From an uncultured Ruminococcus sp. (lineage in GTDB: Bacteria > Bacillota > Clostridia > Oscillospirales > Ruminococcaceae), in contig CAMNMO010000096.1 in assembly GCA_946544695.1 (NCBI GenBank), positions 1-8,999 on the forward strand: DNA of 8,999 nucleotides, given 5' to 3'. Numbering within the stretch: the first letter of the stretch is position 1; each line of letters opens with the position of its first letter. The notes beneath the pieces are model-generated. The model saw only the letters and a program-made list of their open reading frames with translations, was not told the DNA's origin and searched no databases. Of this stretch, positions 1 to 6,736 are shown one piece after another. A program made the position numbers and the translations under genes.

Positions 1-1037
1 GAGGTGGACTCCAGCGGGTCAACTGCGGGGAATATACCCAGCGAAGCTATGCTTCTTGAAAGTACCGTCGTTGCGTCCAGATGTGCGAATGTGGTGGCAG
101 GTGCAGGGTCGGTAAGGTCGTCCGCAGGCACGTAAACAGCCTGTACGGAGGTTATCGAACCCTTGTTGGTGGAGGTTATCCTCTCCTGCAAAGCACCCAT
201 CTCTGTTGCCAGTGTGGGCTGATATCCAACTGCCGAAGGCATACGTCCCAGCAGCGCAGACACCTCAGAACCTGCCTGAGTGAATCTGAATATGTTGTCT
301 ATGAACAGCAGCACGTCCTGACCTTCCACATCACGGAAATACTCCGCCATAGTCAGTCCCGACAGACCTACTCTCATTCTTGCTCCGGGCGGTTCGTTCA
401 TCTGACCGTACACCAGAACGGTCTTGTCGATAACGCCCGACTGCTTCATCTCCCAGTAAAGGTCGTTACCCTCACGGGTACGCTCGCCAACGCCTGTGAA
501 TACGGATATACCGCCGTGCTGGTTGGCAACGTTGTTTATAAGCTCCTGAATAAGCACTGTTTTGCCGACGCCCGCACCGCCGAACAGACCTATCTTACCG
601 CCCTTGAGGTAGGGTGCTATCAGGTCGATGACCTTGATGCCTGTCTCCAGTATCTCGTTGGCAGCAGTCTGCTCCTCGTAAGTGGGGGGCTCACGGTGTA
701 TCTCCCAGCGCTCCGCAGTTTCGGGTGCGGGAAGATTATCAACAGGCTCACCCAGCAGGTTGAACATTCTCGAAAGAGTCTCCCTGCCCACAGGCACCGA
801 TATGGCTTTGCCTGTATCCAGCGCATCTACACCTCTTACCAGTCCGTCAGTCGAGGACATAGCTATGCATCTTACCACATCATCACCGATGTGCTGTGCC
901 ACCTCGACCACCAGCCTGGTGCCGTTATTGTCTATTTCAAGCGCATTCAGAAGATCGGGCATGTGGTCCTTGTCAAAACGGACGTCAACGACCGCTCCGA
1001 CTATCTGCACGACCTTGCCTATATTTGTGCTTTCCAT
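1..1037 (-). CDS. atpD: F1 ATP synthase subunit beta (partial, C-terminus outside window)
   Basis: Catalytic beta subunit of the F1 head, which makes or hydrolyses ATP at the alpha/beta interfaces on the cytoplasmic side of the membrane. The first 345 residues are present and the frame runs open off the left edge. Seen directly: the Walker A loop GGAGVGKT at 153-160, the catalytic-glutamate motif GERTREG with Glu185, the Walker B strand DVLLFIDN at 241-248, and a typical N-terminal beta-barrel beginning NIGKVVQIVGAVVDV. The ATG at 1037 is preceded by AAAGGAAG about 7 nt upstream and matches the usual beta N-terminus. It follows atpG after a 90-nt gap containing a small hairpin (TCCGT/ACGGA, 1065-1077). 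About 120 C-terminal residues are missing only because the window ends. Identification is essentially certain. Confidence 0.98.
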   Translation of the reverse strand, partial: MESTNIGKVVQIVGAVVDVRFDKDHMPDLLNALEIDNNGTRLVVEVAQHIGDDVVRCIAMSSTDGLVRGVDALDTGKAISVPVGRETLSRMFNLLGEPVDNLPAPETAERWEIHREPPTYEEQTAANEILETGIKVIDLIAPYLKGGKIGLFGGAGVGKTVLIQELINNVANQHGGISVFTGVGERTREGNDLYWEMKQSGVIDKTVLVYGQMNEPPGARMRVGLSGLTMAEYFRDVEGQDVLLFIDNIFRFTQAGSEVSALLGRMPSAVGYQPTLATEMGALQERITSTNKGSITSVQAVYVPADDLTDPAPATTFAHLDATTVLSRSIASLGIFPAVDPLEST

Positions 1038-1127
1038 CAGCTTTCTTCCTTTCCGAACTCATAGTCCGTCATACGGAAATATGAATTAAATTATATGTTT
1101 TATTATATCGATGTTCCCTGCCAATAA

Positions 1128-1988
1128 TTATGAATTATCATTAAGGCTTGCCGAGCTTATCTCGGTTATCTCCTGAGTGATCTGTGCCTGTCTTGCACGG
1201 TTGTACAGCAGCGACAGCTTCTCGATCATCTCGTTTGCATTGTCACTTGCAGACTCCATCGCCGTTCTTCTTGCAGCCTGTTCGGAAGCAAAGCTGTCAA
1301 CAATGGCAGAATACAGCATGCCGCCCAAGTATTCGGGTATCAGGCTGTCGAACACTGCCTCGGGCGAGGGGTCGTATATGGTCATGGGGTGCTTTTCACC
1401 CAGATATTCCAGGTTCTCAACAGGCAGTATCCTCAGGTGCTGAGGTTCCTGCGTCATCACCGATACAAAGGTGGTGTATACCAGTTCCACCGCATCAAAG
1501 TCACCCAGCTTGAACCTGTCTATGACCTTGTTCGCTATCATCATGGTATCTATAAGCTCGATGCCCTCCGCTATCTGCGGGAAACCGTCTATCAGCTTGT
1601 ATTCCCTTTTCTCGAAATACTCCACAGCCTTCTTGCCTATCGCCATGATGACCGCTTCACCGCCGCTCTCGGCTATGGCATCAGCCTTCGCCTTTGCAAG
1701 CTTCAGCACATTCGAGTTGAAGCCGCCCGCCAGACCTCTGTCACCCGCTATAACTATCAGCAGCACCGAGTTCTTGAACTTCTTCTTTGTGAACACCGAA
1801 GTGAATTCGTGATCTCTGGAAATGTCCGCCATCACCTGGAAAACGCCCTCAAAAAACGGGTGCACCGCTTCGGCACGCTCCTTAGCTTTCCTCATCTTCG
1901 AGGACGCCACCAGCTGCATCGCCTTTGTGATCTGCATGGTGCTTTCCACGCTCTTTATACGGCGCTTTACGTCCTTCATGTTAGCCAT
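1128..1988 (-). CDS. atpG: F1 ATP synthase subunit gamma
   Basis: Central rotor shaft of the ATP synthase, which turns inside the alpha3beta3 ring and couples ion flow through Fo to catalysis. The protein has 286 residues, the normal family length. The N-terminal helix carries the conserved pattern MKDVKRRIKSVESTMQITKAM, with SSKMRKA after it. The middle has the hallmark SDRGLAGG-like segment (here AGDRGLAGGFN), and the C-terminal helix includes AMESASDNANEMI and NRARQAQITQEITEI. The ATG at 1988 is chosen because AAGGAG lies about 8 nt upstream and overlaps the atpA stop codon. An internal ATG three codons later is possible. Only 12 nt separate it from atpA, so translation is probably coupled. 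No unusual residues were noticed. Confidence 0.98.
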   Translation of the reverse strand: MANMKDVKRRIKSVESTMQITKAMQLVASSKMRKAKERAEAVHPFFEGVFQVMADISRDHEFTSVFTKKKFKNSVLLIVIAGDRGLAGGFNSNVLKLAKAKADAIAESGGEAVIMAIGKKAVEYFEKREYKLIDGFPQIAEGIELIDTMMIANKVIDRFKLGDFDAVELVYTTFVSVMTQEPQHLRILPVENLEYLGEKHPMTIYDPSPEAVFDSLIPEYLGGMLYSAIVDSFASEQAARRTAMESASDNANEMIEKLSLLYNRARQAQITQEITEISSASLNDNS

Positions 1989-2000
1989 AAGCCGCTCTCC

Positions 2001-3515
2001 TTACTTGTGACCGACAAACTTCTCCGCAAAGTCACGCAGCACCTCTTTCAGTGCCTTCTCGTTTTCTGCGGTAAGCTCTTTGGTGTCCCTTATGGACGCC
2101 AGTATATCGGGGTGTGCTTCATCGAGGTGTATGAACAGATCCTTCTCATATTCACGTATGTCCTCAACGGGTATCTTTTTAAGATAATTGTTTACAACAG
2201 CGTAGATTATGACCACCTGCTTCTCAACATCGACAGGTGAGTTCTTCGACTGCTTGAGCACCTCAACTATGCGTTCGCCCTGCGCCAGTCTGTCCTTAGT
2301 ATCCTGATCCAGATCCGAGCCGAACTGCGAGAAGCTCTGCAATTCTCTGTACTGCGAGTACAGCAGCTTCAGCGGGCCCGAGACCTTCTTCATCGCCTTT
2401 ATCTGTGCCGAACCGCCGACACGGGATACCGAGATACCGGGGTTTACCGCAGGTCTGACACCCGAGAAGAACAGCTCTGTCTCCAGGAATATCTGACCGT
2501 CGGTTATGGATATTACGTTTGTAGGTATGTAAGCCGAAACGTCACCCGCCTGTGTCTCGATGATGGGCAGTGCGGTTATCGAACCGCCGCCGTTTTCTTC
2601 ATTCAGGCAGCACGCCCTCTCCAGCAGTCTTGAATGCAGATAGAATACATCGCCGGGATAAGCCTCACGTCCCGTAGGTCTTTTCAGCAGCAGCGACATA
2701 GTCCTGTAAGCCACCGCATGCTTGGAAAGATCGTCATATACACACAGAACGTCTTTGCCCTGAAGCATGAAGTATTCTGCCATCGCAACGCCTGCATAGG
2801 GTGCGATGTACTGCAAAGGTGCCATCTCTGACGCCGTTGCCGATACGACTATGGAGTAATCCATAGCGTCATTCTTTGTCAGTGTATCAACGATGTTTGC
2901 AACTGTTGATATCTTCTGACCTATTGCGACATATATGCAGATAACGTCCTTGCCCTTCTGGTTGATTATGGTATCCAGCGCAATGGTCGTCTTGCCTGTC
3001 TGTCTGTCGCCTATGATAAGTTCACGCTGACCTCTGCCGACGGGTATCATCGAGTCGATAGCCTTGATACCTGTCTGTAAGGGTCTGCTTACGGATTTTC
3101 TTGTTATTATGCCGAATGCGGGGCTCTCAACGGGGCGTGTCTCCTCAGTGAGTATGGCACCCTTGCCGTCGATGGGCGCACCCAGCGCATTTACTACTCT
3201 GCCCAGCATCGCTTCACCGACAGGCACCGAAACTATCCTGCCTGTCCTCTTGACATTCGTGCCTTCTCTGATGCCTTCTTCGGTACCCAGCAGCACGCAG
3301 CCGACGAAATCCTGCTCCAGGTTCATCGCCATACCGTAGGTGCCGTTCTCGAATTCCAGCAGCTCGCCCGACATGCACTTCTCCAGTCCGTTGACTCTCG
3401 AAATGCCGTCGCCCACCGTGCAGACTGTGCCCACATCATCGAGCACCAGCTTTGTGCGGTAGTTCTTTATCTGTGATTTTATCAGACCTGTTATCTCATC
3501 AGGACGTAAATTCAT
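2001..3515 (-). CDS. atpA: F1 ATP synthase subunit alpha
   Basis: Non-catalytic nucleotide-binding subunit of F1, alternating with beta in the hexamer. It has 504 residues, as expected. The N-terminal segment MNLRPDEITGLIKSQI is typical. The Walker A loop GDRQTGKT is at 169-176, the Walker B strand VLCVYDDLSKHA at about 256-267, and the signature PAVNPGISVSRVGGSAQ at about 355-371 includes Arg365, which aligns with the arginine finger that reaches the catalytic site on beta. The ATG at 3515 follows AGAAGGGA with roughly 10 nt spacing. It lies 42 nt after atpH and 12 nt before atpG. The short atpH-atpA gap contains a weak stem followed by a T-rich stretch, listed separately. Confidence 0.98.
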   Translation of the reverse strand: MNLRPDEITGLIKSQIKNYRTKLVLDDVGTVCTVGDGISRVNGLEKCMSGELLEFENGTYGMAMNLEQDFVGCVLLGTEEGIREGTNVKRTGRIVSVPVGEAMLGRVVNALGAPIDGKGAILTEETRPVESPAFGIITRKSVSRPLQTGIKAIDSMIPVGRGQRELIIGDRQTGKTTIALDTIINQKGKDVICIYVAIGQKISTVANIVDTLTKNDAMDYSIVVSATASEMAPLQYIAPYAGVAMAEYFMLQGKDVLCVYDDLSKHAVAYRTMSLLLKRPTGREAYPGDVFYLHSRLLERACCLNEENGGGSITALPIIETQAGDVSAYIPTNVISITDGQIFLETELFFSGVRPAVNPGISVSRVGGSAQIKAMKKVSGPLKLLYSQYRELQSFSQFGSDLDQDTKDRLAQGERIVEVLKQSKNSPVDVEKQVVIIYAVVNNYLKKIPVEDIREYEKDLFIHLDEAHPDILASIRDTKELTAENEKALKEVLRDFAEKFVGHK

Positions 3516-3557
3516 AATTTTCCGTTCCCTTCTGTACGTTTAAATAAAAAGCAGCGC

Positions 3558-4106
3558 TCACGCTATCGTATTCGTTATCTGTGCCTTCAGCTTGTCGAGC
3601 CTTGTCTTTACGCTCGAATCAAGCTCGGTATTGCCGTAGCGCACCACTATACCGCCTATCAGCGACTTATCCACCTGTTCGGTAAGCACTATGTTCCTGC
3701 CTGTGGACTTCGCCATCTTGTCGGTCAGGCGCTTTCTCAGCTCATCTGTCAGGGGCTCTGCGGTAACGGCAGTCACCTCAAGGATATTTTTGCTGTCGTT
3801 GTACATCTGCCTGAACTCCGAATATATCTCGTCCAGCCTGTCAGCCCTGCCCTTTTCGGTCACCAGGCACAAAAAGTCCAGCAGCAGCCCTTCCATCTTT
3901 CCGCCGAAAACAGCGTCAAGGCTCTCAGCCTTTTCCCTGCCTGATATCAGCGGCGATGCCAGGAACCTTATGTACTCGGCACATTCGCCGTCCCTCGTCA
4001 GCTCACAGAACTGCGTCAGATCGGCATACACCTCATCAAGCCTGCCCTGCTCGGTGCACAGCTCGAACAGTGCGGTGCTGTATATCTTGCCTATCGTCTC
4101 AGCCAT
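3558..4106 (-). CDS. atpH: F1 ATP synthase subunit delta (OSCP family)
   Basis: Peripheral stalk protein that links the b subunits to the top of the alpha3beta3 head. At 182 residues it has family length. The N-terminal helical domain begins AETIGKIYSTALFE, the usual Y..ALFE pattern. The C-terminal part carries the conserved strand and helix around DKSLIGGIVVRYGNTELD followed by SVKTRLDKLKAQI. Its ATG overlaps the atpF stop codon as TGATG, so it is probably translated by ribosomes finishing atpF. The AAGG only 3-4 nt upstream is a poor ribosome binding site by itself, which supports coupling. The family is among the least conserved in the complex, but these motifs and the operon position leave little doubt. 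Confidence 0.96.
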   Translation of the reverse strand: MAETIGKIYSTALFELCTEQGRLDEVYADLTQFCELTRDGECAEYIRFLASPLISGREKAESLDAVFGGKMEGLLLDFLCLVTEKGRADRLDEIYSEFRQMYNDSKNILEVTAVTAEPLTDELRKRLTDKMAKSTGRNIVLTEQVDKSLIGGIVVRYGNTELDSSVKTRLDKLKAQITNTIA

Positions 4107-4621
4107 CAGCCTTCACCCACGTTGTCGATGAACTCGCCTATCAGCCGCTCGTTGTCAGCGCTGGTCAGATCCTTCTCGATAACAGCCTGCGCCGCCTGGA
4201 ATGCGATATCGGTGATATCGTCCTTAATCTTGTTTACTGCGATCTTCTTTTCACGCTCTATCTCGTTTCTCGCCTGCTCGGTGATGCCCTTAGCCTCCAC
4301 CTTTGCATCGGCGATGATCTCGTCACTTCTCTGCTGCGCCTTGCGTGTAGCTGCCTGTATTATCTTGGCAGACTCTTCCTTTGCGCCGCTTATGCGCTGC
4401 TCGTACTCCTGCTCCAGCTGCTTGGCATGTTCTTCTGCCTCATCAGCCTTCTTGTAGGTCTCAGCGACCTCGTTCTTCCTGTCCTCCATCACCTTGTTGA
4501 CCTTATCGAACAGAAAGTGCTTGAGCACTAAAAACAGTATGAGCAGGTTGAGCCATGTGGCGATAATGGTAGTGAGATTGATCGACAGAAAATCCGTCAC
4601 ATCTCCTGCTGACATTATCAT
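4106..4621 (-). CDS. atpF: Fo ATP synthase subunit b
   Basis: Membrane-anchored peripheral stalk subunit, which holds the F1 head still while the rotor turns. It has one N-terminal membrane segment (about residues 13-35, INLTTIIATWLNLLILFLVL), then FDKVNKVMEDRKNEV, then a long charged helix rich in Glu, Lys and Ala that should form a right-handed coiled coil, and a C-terminal region IAFQAAQAVIEKDL that binds delta. I place the start at the ATG at 4621 because AAAGGGAGG lies 8 nt upstream. A TTG two codons earlier (4627) is only about 2 nt from that site and too close to use. This gives 171 residues. A third possible start, ATG at 4615, is less well spaced. The stop overlaps the atpH start. 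Confidence 0.96.
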   Translation of the reverse strand: MIMSAGDVTDFLSINLTTIIATWLNLLILFLVLKHFLFDKVNKVMEDRKNEVAETYKKADEAEEHAKQLEQEYEQRISGAKEESAKIIQAATRKAQQRSDEIIADAKVEAKGITEQARNEIEREKKIAVNKIKDDITDIAFQAAQAVIEKDLTSADNERLIGEFIDNVGEG

Positions 4622-4664
4622 CTGCAAAACCTCCCTTTATCTGTATGCAAGTCTGTTCAGATCA

Positions 4665-4925
4665 TCAGAGCTTGCCGATGAAGGGGTTACCGAACATCAG
4701 TATCAGTGCAACAACGAAGGAGTAGATACCTGTTGACTCAGCCATTGCGACACCGATGAACATCGTTCTGGTGCAGTCGCCCTGTGCTTCGGGCTGTCTT
4801 GCGATGGACTCGATGGTCTTGCCGACAGCGTAGCCCTCACCGATACCGGGGCCTATACCTGCGATCATTGCCAGGCCTGCGCCCACTGCGGAACAACCTA
4901 ATACAAATGCCTTATCACTTAACAT
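4665..4925 (-). CDS. atpE: Fo ATP synthase subunit c, predicted Na+-binding rotor subunit
   Basis: Ring-forming rotor subunit that carries the coupling ion across the membrane. It has 86 residues in two membrane helices joined by the polar loop ARQPEAQGD. The start is the ATG at 4925, with GGAGG 8 nt upstream. A TTG in frame at 4940 is itself part of that ribosome binding site, so the extra five residues are not real. The ion site shows GPGIGEGYA with Glu30 in helix 1 and MAESTGIYS with Glu63, Ser64, Thr65 and Tyr68 in helix 2. Glu-Ser-Thr plus Tyr is the known sodium-binding set of Ilyobacter tartaricus-type c subunits. Glu instead of Gln at position 30 matches the two-carboxylate Na+ ring known from Fusobacterium nucleatum. 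Sodium coupling is inferred from these residues. The gene lies 588 bp downstream of atpB, an unusually large gap. Confidence 0.97.
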   Translation of the reverse strand: MLSDKAFVLGCSAVGAGLAMIAGIGPGIGEGYAVGKTIESIARQPEAQGDCTRTMFIGVAMAESTGIYSFVVALILMFGNPFIGKL

Positions 4926-4953
4926 AATAAAAACCTCCAAAGTTTTGTTTACT

Positions 4954-4977
4954 ATCTATATCAAACGACATATAGAT
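4954..4977 (-). other. Hairpin just upstream of the atpE ribosome binding site
   Basis: Eight perfect base pairs, ATCTATAT against ATATAGAT, with an 8-nt loop, ending 16 nt before the GGAGG of atpE (4933-4937). It is A/T-rich and so only moderately stable. In other atp operons the sequence just upstream of atpE tunes translation of this highly expressed subunit. A similar role here is an inference. Confidence 0.45.
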
Positions 4978-4988
4978 TTTCACTCAGA

Positions 4989-5026
4989 CCGACTGCACTG
5001 CCTGTGATATCTGGCTGTGTGGTCGG
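4989..5026 (-). other. Two-tier stem-loop in the atpE leader
   Basis: Outer pairs CCGAC/GTCGG, a symmetric CA/CA internal loop, then CACAGCC against GGCAGTG with one mismatch and a 10-nt loop. The nested complementarity makes chance pairing less likely. No T-run follows on the minus strand, so it is not an intrinsic terminator. An RNA processing or stability element is possible. Confidence 0.4.
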
Positions 5027-5062
5027 GATAAGTCAGACAATTTATGTCATTTAATATATTTT

Positions 5063-5079
5063 CGCAGAACATTTCTGCG
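5063..5079 (-). other. Short perfect hairpin after the small ORFs
   Basis: CGCAGAA and TTCTGCG form a 7-bp perfect stem with a 3-nt loop, a few bases after the stop of the 33-residue reading frame at 5084. On the minus strand it is followed by AAAATATATT rather than T residues, so termination there looks weak. On the plus strand it is followed by a T-rich stretch, but no plus-strand gene exists to use it. Confidence 0.4.
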
Positions 5080-5083
5080 TTTC

Positions 5084-5185
5084 TTACTTATTTTGTTTGC
5101 GGCACCCTCGGGTGCTCAAAGCCTTCATAGCCCACAGGTACTCTCTGCCGTTTACCGTGATCTCCCTCAGCTTTGTCCTTTTCAT
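5084..5185 (-). CDS. Possible 33-residue basic protein of unknown function
   Basis: I do not recognise this protein. It starts with ATG at 5185, 9 nt after the stop of the preceding small reading frame, with GAGGT about 7 nt upstream, and ends with TAA. The product begins MKRTKLREITVNGREYLWAMK and is strongly basic, with Lys and Arg at both ends and no membrane segment. The segment ITVNGREYLW looks like a short beta hairpin rather than random translation, and could be the start of a longer domain now cut short. It lies between atpB and atpE on the operon strand, so it would be co-transcribed. It is too short for codon statistics to decide whether it is real. Confidence 0.35.
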   Translation of the reverse strand: MKRTKLREITVNGREYLWAMKALSTRGCRKQNK

Positions 5186-5194
5186 AAACAGACC

Positions 5195-5458
5195 TCATGC
5201 CGTTATGCCCCGTGCAGCCAGCTCCCGCTCTATGACGGATATCAGATGATCCTGCTCATCTATGAGCCTTCTGTCATAGAACTTCTCAGTGAAAAAGAAA
5301 TCGAAAGGCAGCCTGCTGATGTTTTTCGTGGGGTCGGGGTCATTCATCCCGGCATTCATCTCTGCACGTTCACGGAAGGCTTTCTCCCTCAGCTCATTCA
5401 GAGTAAATATACCACTGAATCGTAGCTCCTCCCATGCGGGGACCTCTTGTCTCCGCAA
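5195..5458 (-). CDS. Hypothetical small protein inserted between atpB and atpE
   Basis: I do not recognise this protein. The frame gives 87 residues from a TTG at 5458, or 54 residues from the ATG at 5359. Neither start has a convincing ribosome binding site. The product is charged and probably helical: NELREKAFRERAEMNAG, then a loop NDPDPTKNISRLPFDFFF, then a terminal helix DEQDHLISVIERELAARG. Codon third positions are G/C-rich, as in the neighbouring atp genes, which favours coding. The missing good start, together with an in-phase-looking frame just upstream (5394-5489) shifted by one base, suggests either a frameshifted gene or a diverging remnant. It lies in the transcribed strand of the operon, where atpB normally abuts atpE. 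Confidence 0.5.
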   Translation of the reverse strand: MRRQEVPAWEELRFSGIFTLNELREKAFRERAEMNAGMNDPDPTKNISRLPFDFFFTEKFYDRRLIDEQDHLISVIERELAARGITA

Positions 5459-5489
5459 ATGCCACAGGCTCGCCTTTTTGCGGCTTCAT
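5394..5489 (-). CDS. Possible 31-residue leader frame or N-terminal half of a frameshifted gene
   Basis: ATG at 5489 lies 24 nt after the atpB stop, with GGCGGAA just upstream as a modest ribosome binding site. The frame reads MKPQKGEPVAFAETRGPRMG and continues to a TGA at 5394, giving 31 residues that I do not recognise. It overlaps the 87-residue frame (5195-5458) in the phase one base behind it. A single-base shift in the overlap would join them into a protein of about 97 residues with a proper start. That is the reason to list it. Alone it is too short to trust. Confidence 0.3.
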   Translation of the reverse strand: MKPQKGEPVAFAETRGPRMGGATIQWYIYSE

Positions 5490-5513
5490 ATTTCCGCCGA
5501 ACAGCGCCACGGC

Positions 5514-6239
5514 TTATTCCTCAGCAGCAGCCGCCACGTTGACCATTGTCAGCGTGGAGAATATGTAAGCCTGTATGCAGCCTGAGAACAGGTCGAAGTA
5601 GACACTCAGTACAGCGGGTATACCTACCTGAAGTACGCTCAGCGCCCATGAACCGAACTCAAAGTGCAGGTGCAGTGCTTCAGACGCATTGCCCAGCGCC
5701 GAATACAGCAGACCTGTTATTACCATGCCGCCTGCCACGTTGCCGAAAAGACGGAACGCCATCGAAGCGGGGGTAGCGATCTCACTGATGAGGTTGAGGG
5801 GCAGTATGAATGAAACGGGCTGTGCAAAGCCCTTGAGGTAGCCTAAGAATCCGTTTGCCTTTATCTTGTGGAACGTTATCAGCACAAAGGTCACAGCAGC
5901 CCATGCAGCAGTAACGTTTATGTCAGCCGTCATCGACCTCAGACCCACCATGCTTATCAGTGCGCCGAGCACCGCAGATATCAGCAGCGTGCCTATGTAG
6001 GGCGCATAGTACATCATCTTCTCACCCATCGACGTCCTGACCATGTTGTTGACAAAGCCCACGAACATCTCCGCCACTACCTGTTTCTTGCTCTCAGGCT
6101 TCTTTTTGAGGTCTTTTGTCAGCCACAGGCACAGCAATGTCACCACAACTATTATCAGCCAGCCCATAACAACAGTCTCTGTGAATATCAGCGGACCTAT
6201 CGTAAAGACGATCTTGGGACCGTCACCTAATCCTTCCAT
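5514..6239 (-). CDS. atpB: Fo ATP synthase subunit a
   Basis: Stator membrane subunit holding the two ion half-channels next to the c ring. It has 241 residues and several membrane helices. Seen directly: the loop KKKPESKKQVVAEMFVGFV typical of Gram-positive a subunits, NGFLGYLKGFAQP, and the fourth-helix motif ATPASMAFRLFGNVAGG, where Arg163 is the essential arginine that faces the c-ring carboxylate. The last helices carry SVYFDLFSGCIQAYIFSTLTMV, also a family hallmark. The ATG at 6239 follows AAAGGAT about 10 nt upstream, inside the end of the preceding atpI-like gene, with only 6 nt between the two genes. Downstream, instead of atpE, comes a 588-bp interval with small frames. Confidence 0.97.
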   Translation of the reverse strand: MEGLGDGPKIVFTIGPLIFTETVVMGWLIIVVVTLLCLWLTKDLKKKPESKKQVVAEMFVGFVNNMVRTSMGEKMMYYAPYIGTLLISAVLGALISMVGLRSMTADINVTAAWAAVTFVLITFHKIKANGFLGYLKGFAQPVSFILPLNLISEIATPASMAFRLFGNVAGGMVITGLLYSALGNASEALHLHFEFGSWALSVLQVGIPAVLSVYFDLFSGCIQAYIFSTLTMVNVAAAAEE

Positions 6240-6245
6240 AAATGC

Positions 6246-6653
6246 CTATCCTTTCCTGCCGATGAAGTGATCGGCTGTCAGTATCATTCTCGGGAACAGC
6301 TGCGGCAGCAGTATCCCCGTAAAGTTTGCAAATCCCGTATATGCAGCCGTGCAGCTGAGCACCACCAGCGCTGCCATTCTCAGCGCATAGCACCCACGCA
6401 TTTTTCTGACTGCCGCTTTTCTGTCCAGCCTGACAGCACTTTCGCAGCACCGCCCGAAATACTCGAACTGTCCGCACATGAAAGCGTAGCCTATGCAAAA
6501 CCCCAGCAGCTGAGATATCCTGAACCCCCAAAAAAGCGTCACCGCAAAGCAGACCGCCGTCATCACAGCGCCCCACTTGTATATCATTCTCAGCAGCGGT
6601 CTTGTGACCGAAGTGTTATCACCCGAAAGCAATGTAACTTTCCTGTTTTTCAA
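6246..6653 (-). CDS. atpI: AtpI-like ATP synthase membrane protein
   Basis: Small membrane protein at the head of the operon, where AtpI normally sits. AtpI proteins are poorly conserved assembly factors that help form the c ring and, in some species, help ion uptake. This one shows four hydrophobic segments: IYKWGAVMTAVCFAVTLFWG, ISQLLGFCIGYAFMCGQF, ALRMAALVVLSCTAAYTGF and the C-terminal FTGILLPQLFPRMILTADHF. It is assigned from topology, size and position rather than a motif. I favour the TTG at 6653 as start (135 residues) because GGAGA lies 7 nt upstream. The in-frame ATG at 6677 would give 143 residues but has no ribosome binding site. Its stop lies 6 nt before atpB. Confidence 0.8.
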   Translation of the reverse strand: MKNRKVTLLSGDNTSVTRPLLRMIYKWGAVMTAVCFAVTLFWGFRISQLLGFCIGYAFMCGQFEYFGRCCESAVRLDRKAAVRKMRGCYALRMAALVVLSCTAAYTGFANFTGILLPQLFPRMILTADHFIGRKG

Positions 6654-6707
6654 ACACGATCTCCGCCTTTCGGTCATGGATCAGAACAAACTCGCACATA
6701 CAAATTG

Positions 6708-6736
6708 ATTATACCATCTTTTATTAATTTTTTAAA
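6708..6736 (-). promoter_or_regulatory. Inner promoter of the atp operon (predicted)
   Basis: On the minus strand a perfect TATAAT (6708-6713) preceded by TGG is separated by 17 bp from TTTAAA (6731-6736), a 4-of-6 match to the -35 consensus. Transcription would begin near 6701, giving a leader of about 25-50 nt before the atpI-like start. The position and the perfect -10 make it a good candidate for the main operon promoter. Confidence 0.6.

Noticed and set aside
81..1064. A 327-residue open frame on the plus strand opposite atpD
   Set aside because: It is the antisense shadow of atpD. The product is rich in His, Cys, Tyr and Leu with no domain, while the minus strand encodes an unmistakable beta subunit.
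1389..2240. A 283-residue plus-strand frame opposite atpG and atpA
   Set aside because: It spans two real genes on the other strand and their junction, with no recognisable motif and no ribosome binding site.
4926..4940. Extended N-terminus of the c subunit from a TTG
   Set aside because: The TTG is part of the GGAGG ribosome binding site for the ATG at 4925, and c subunits do not carry this extension.
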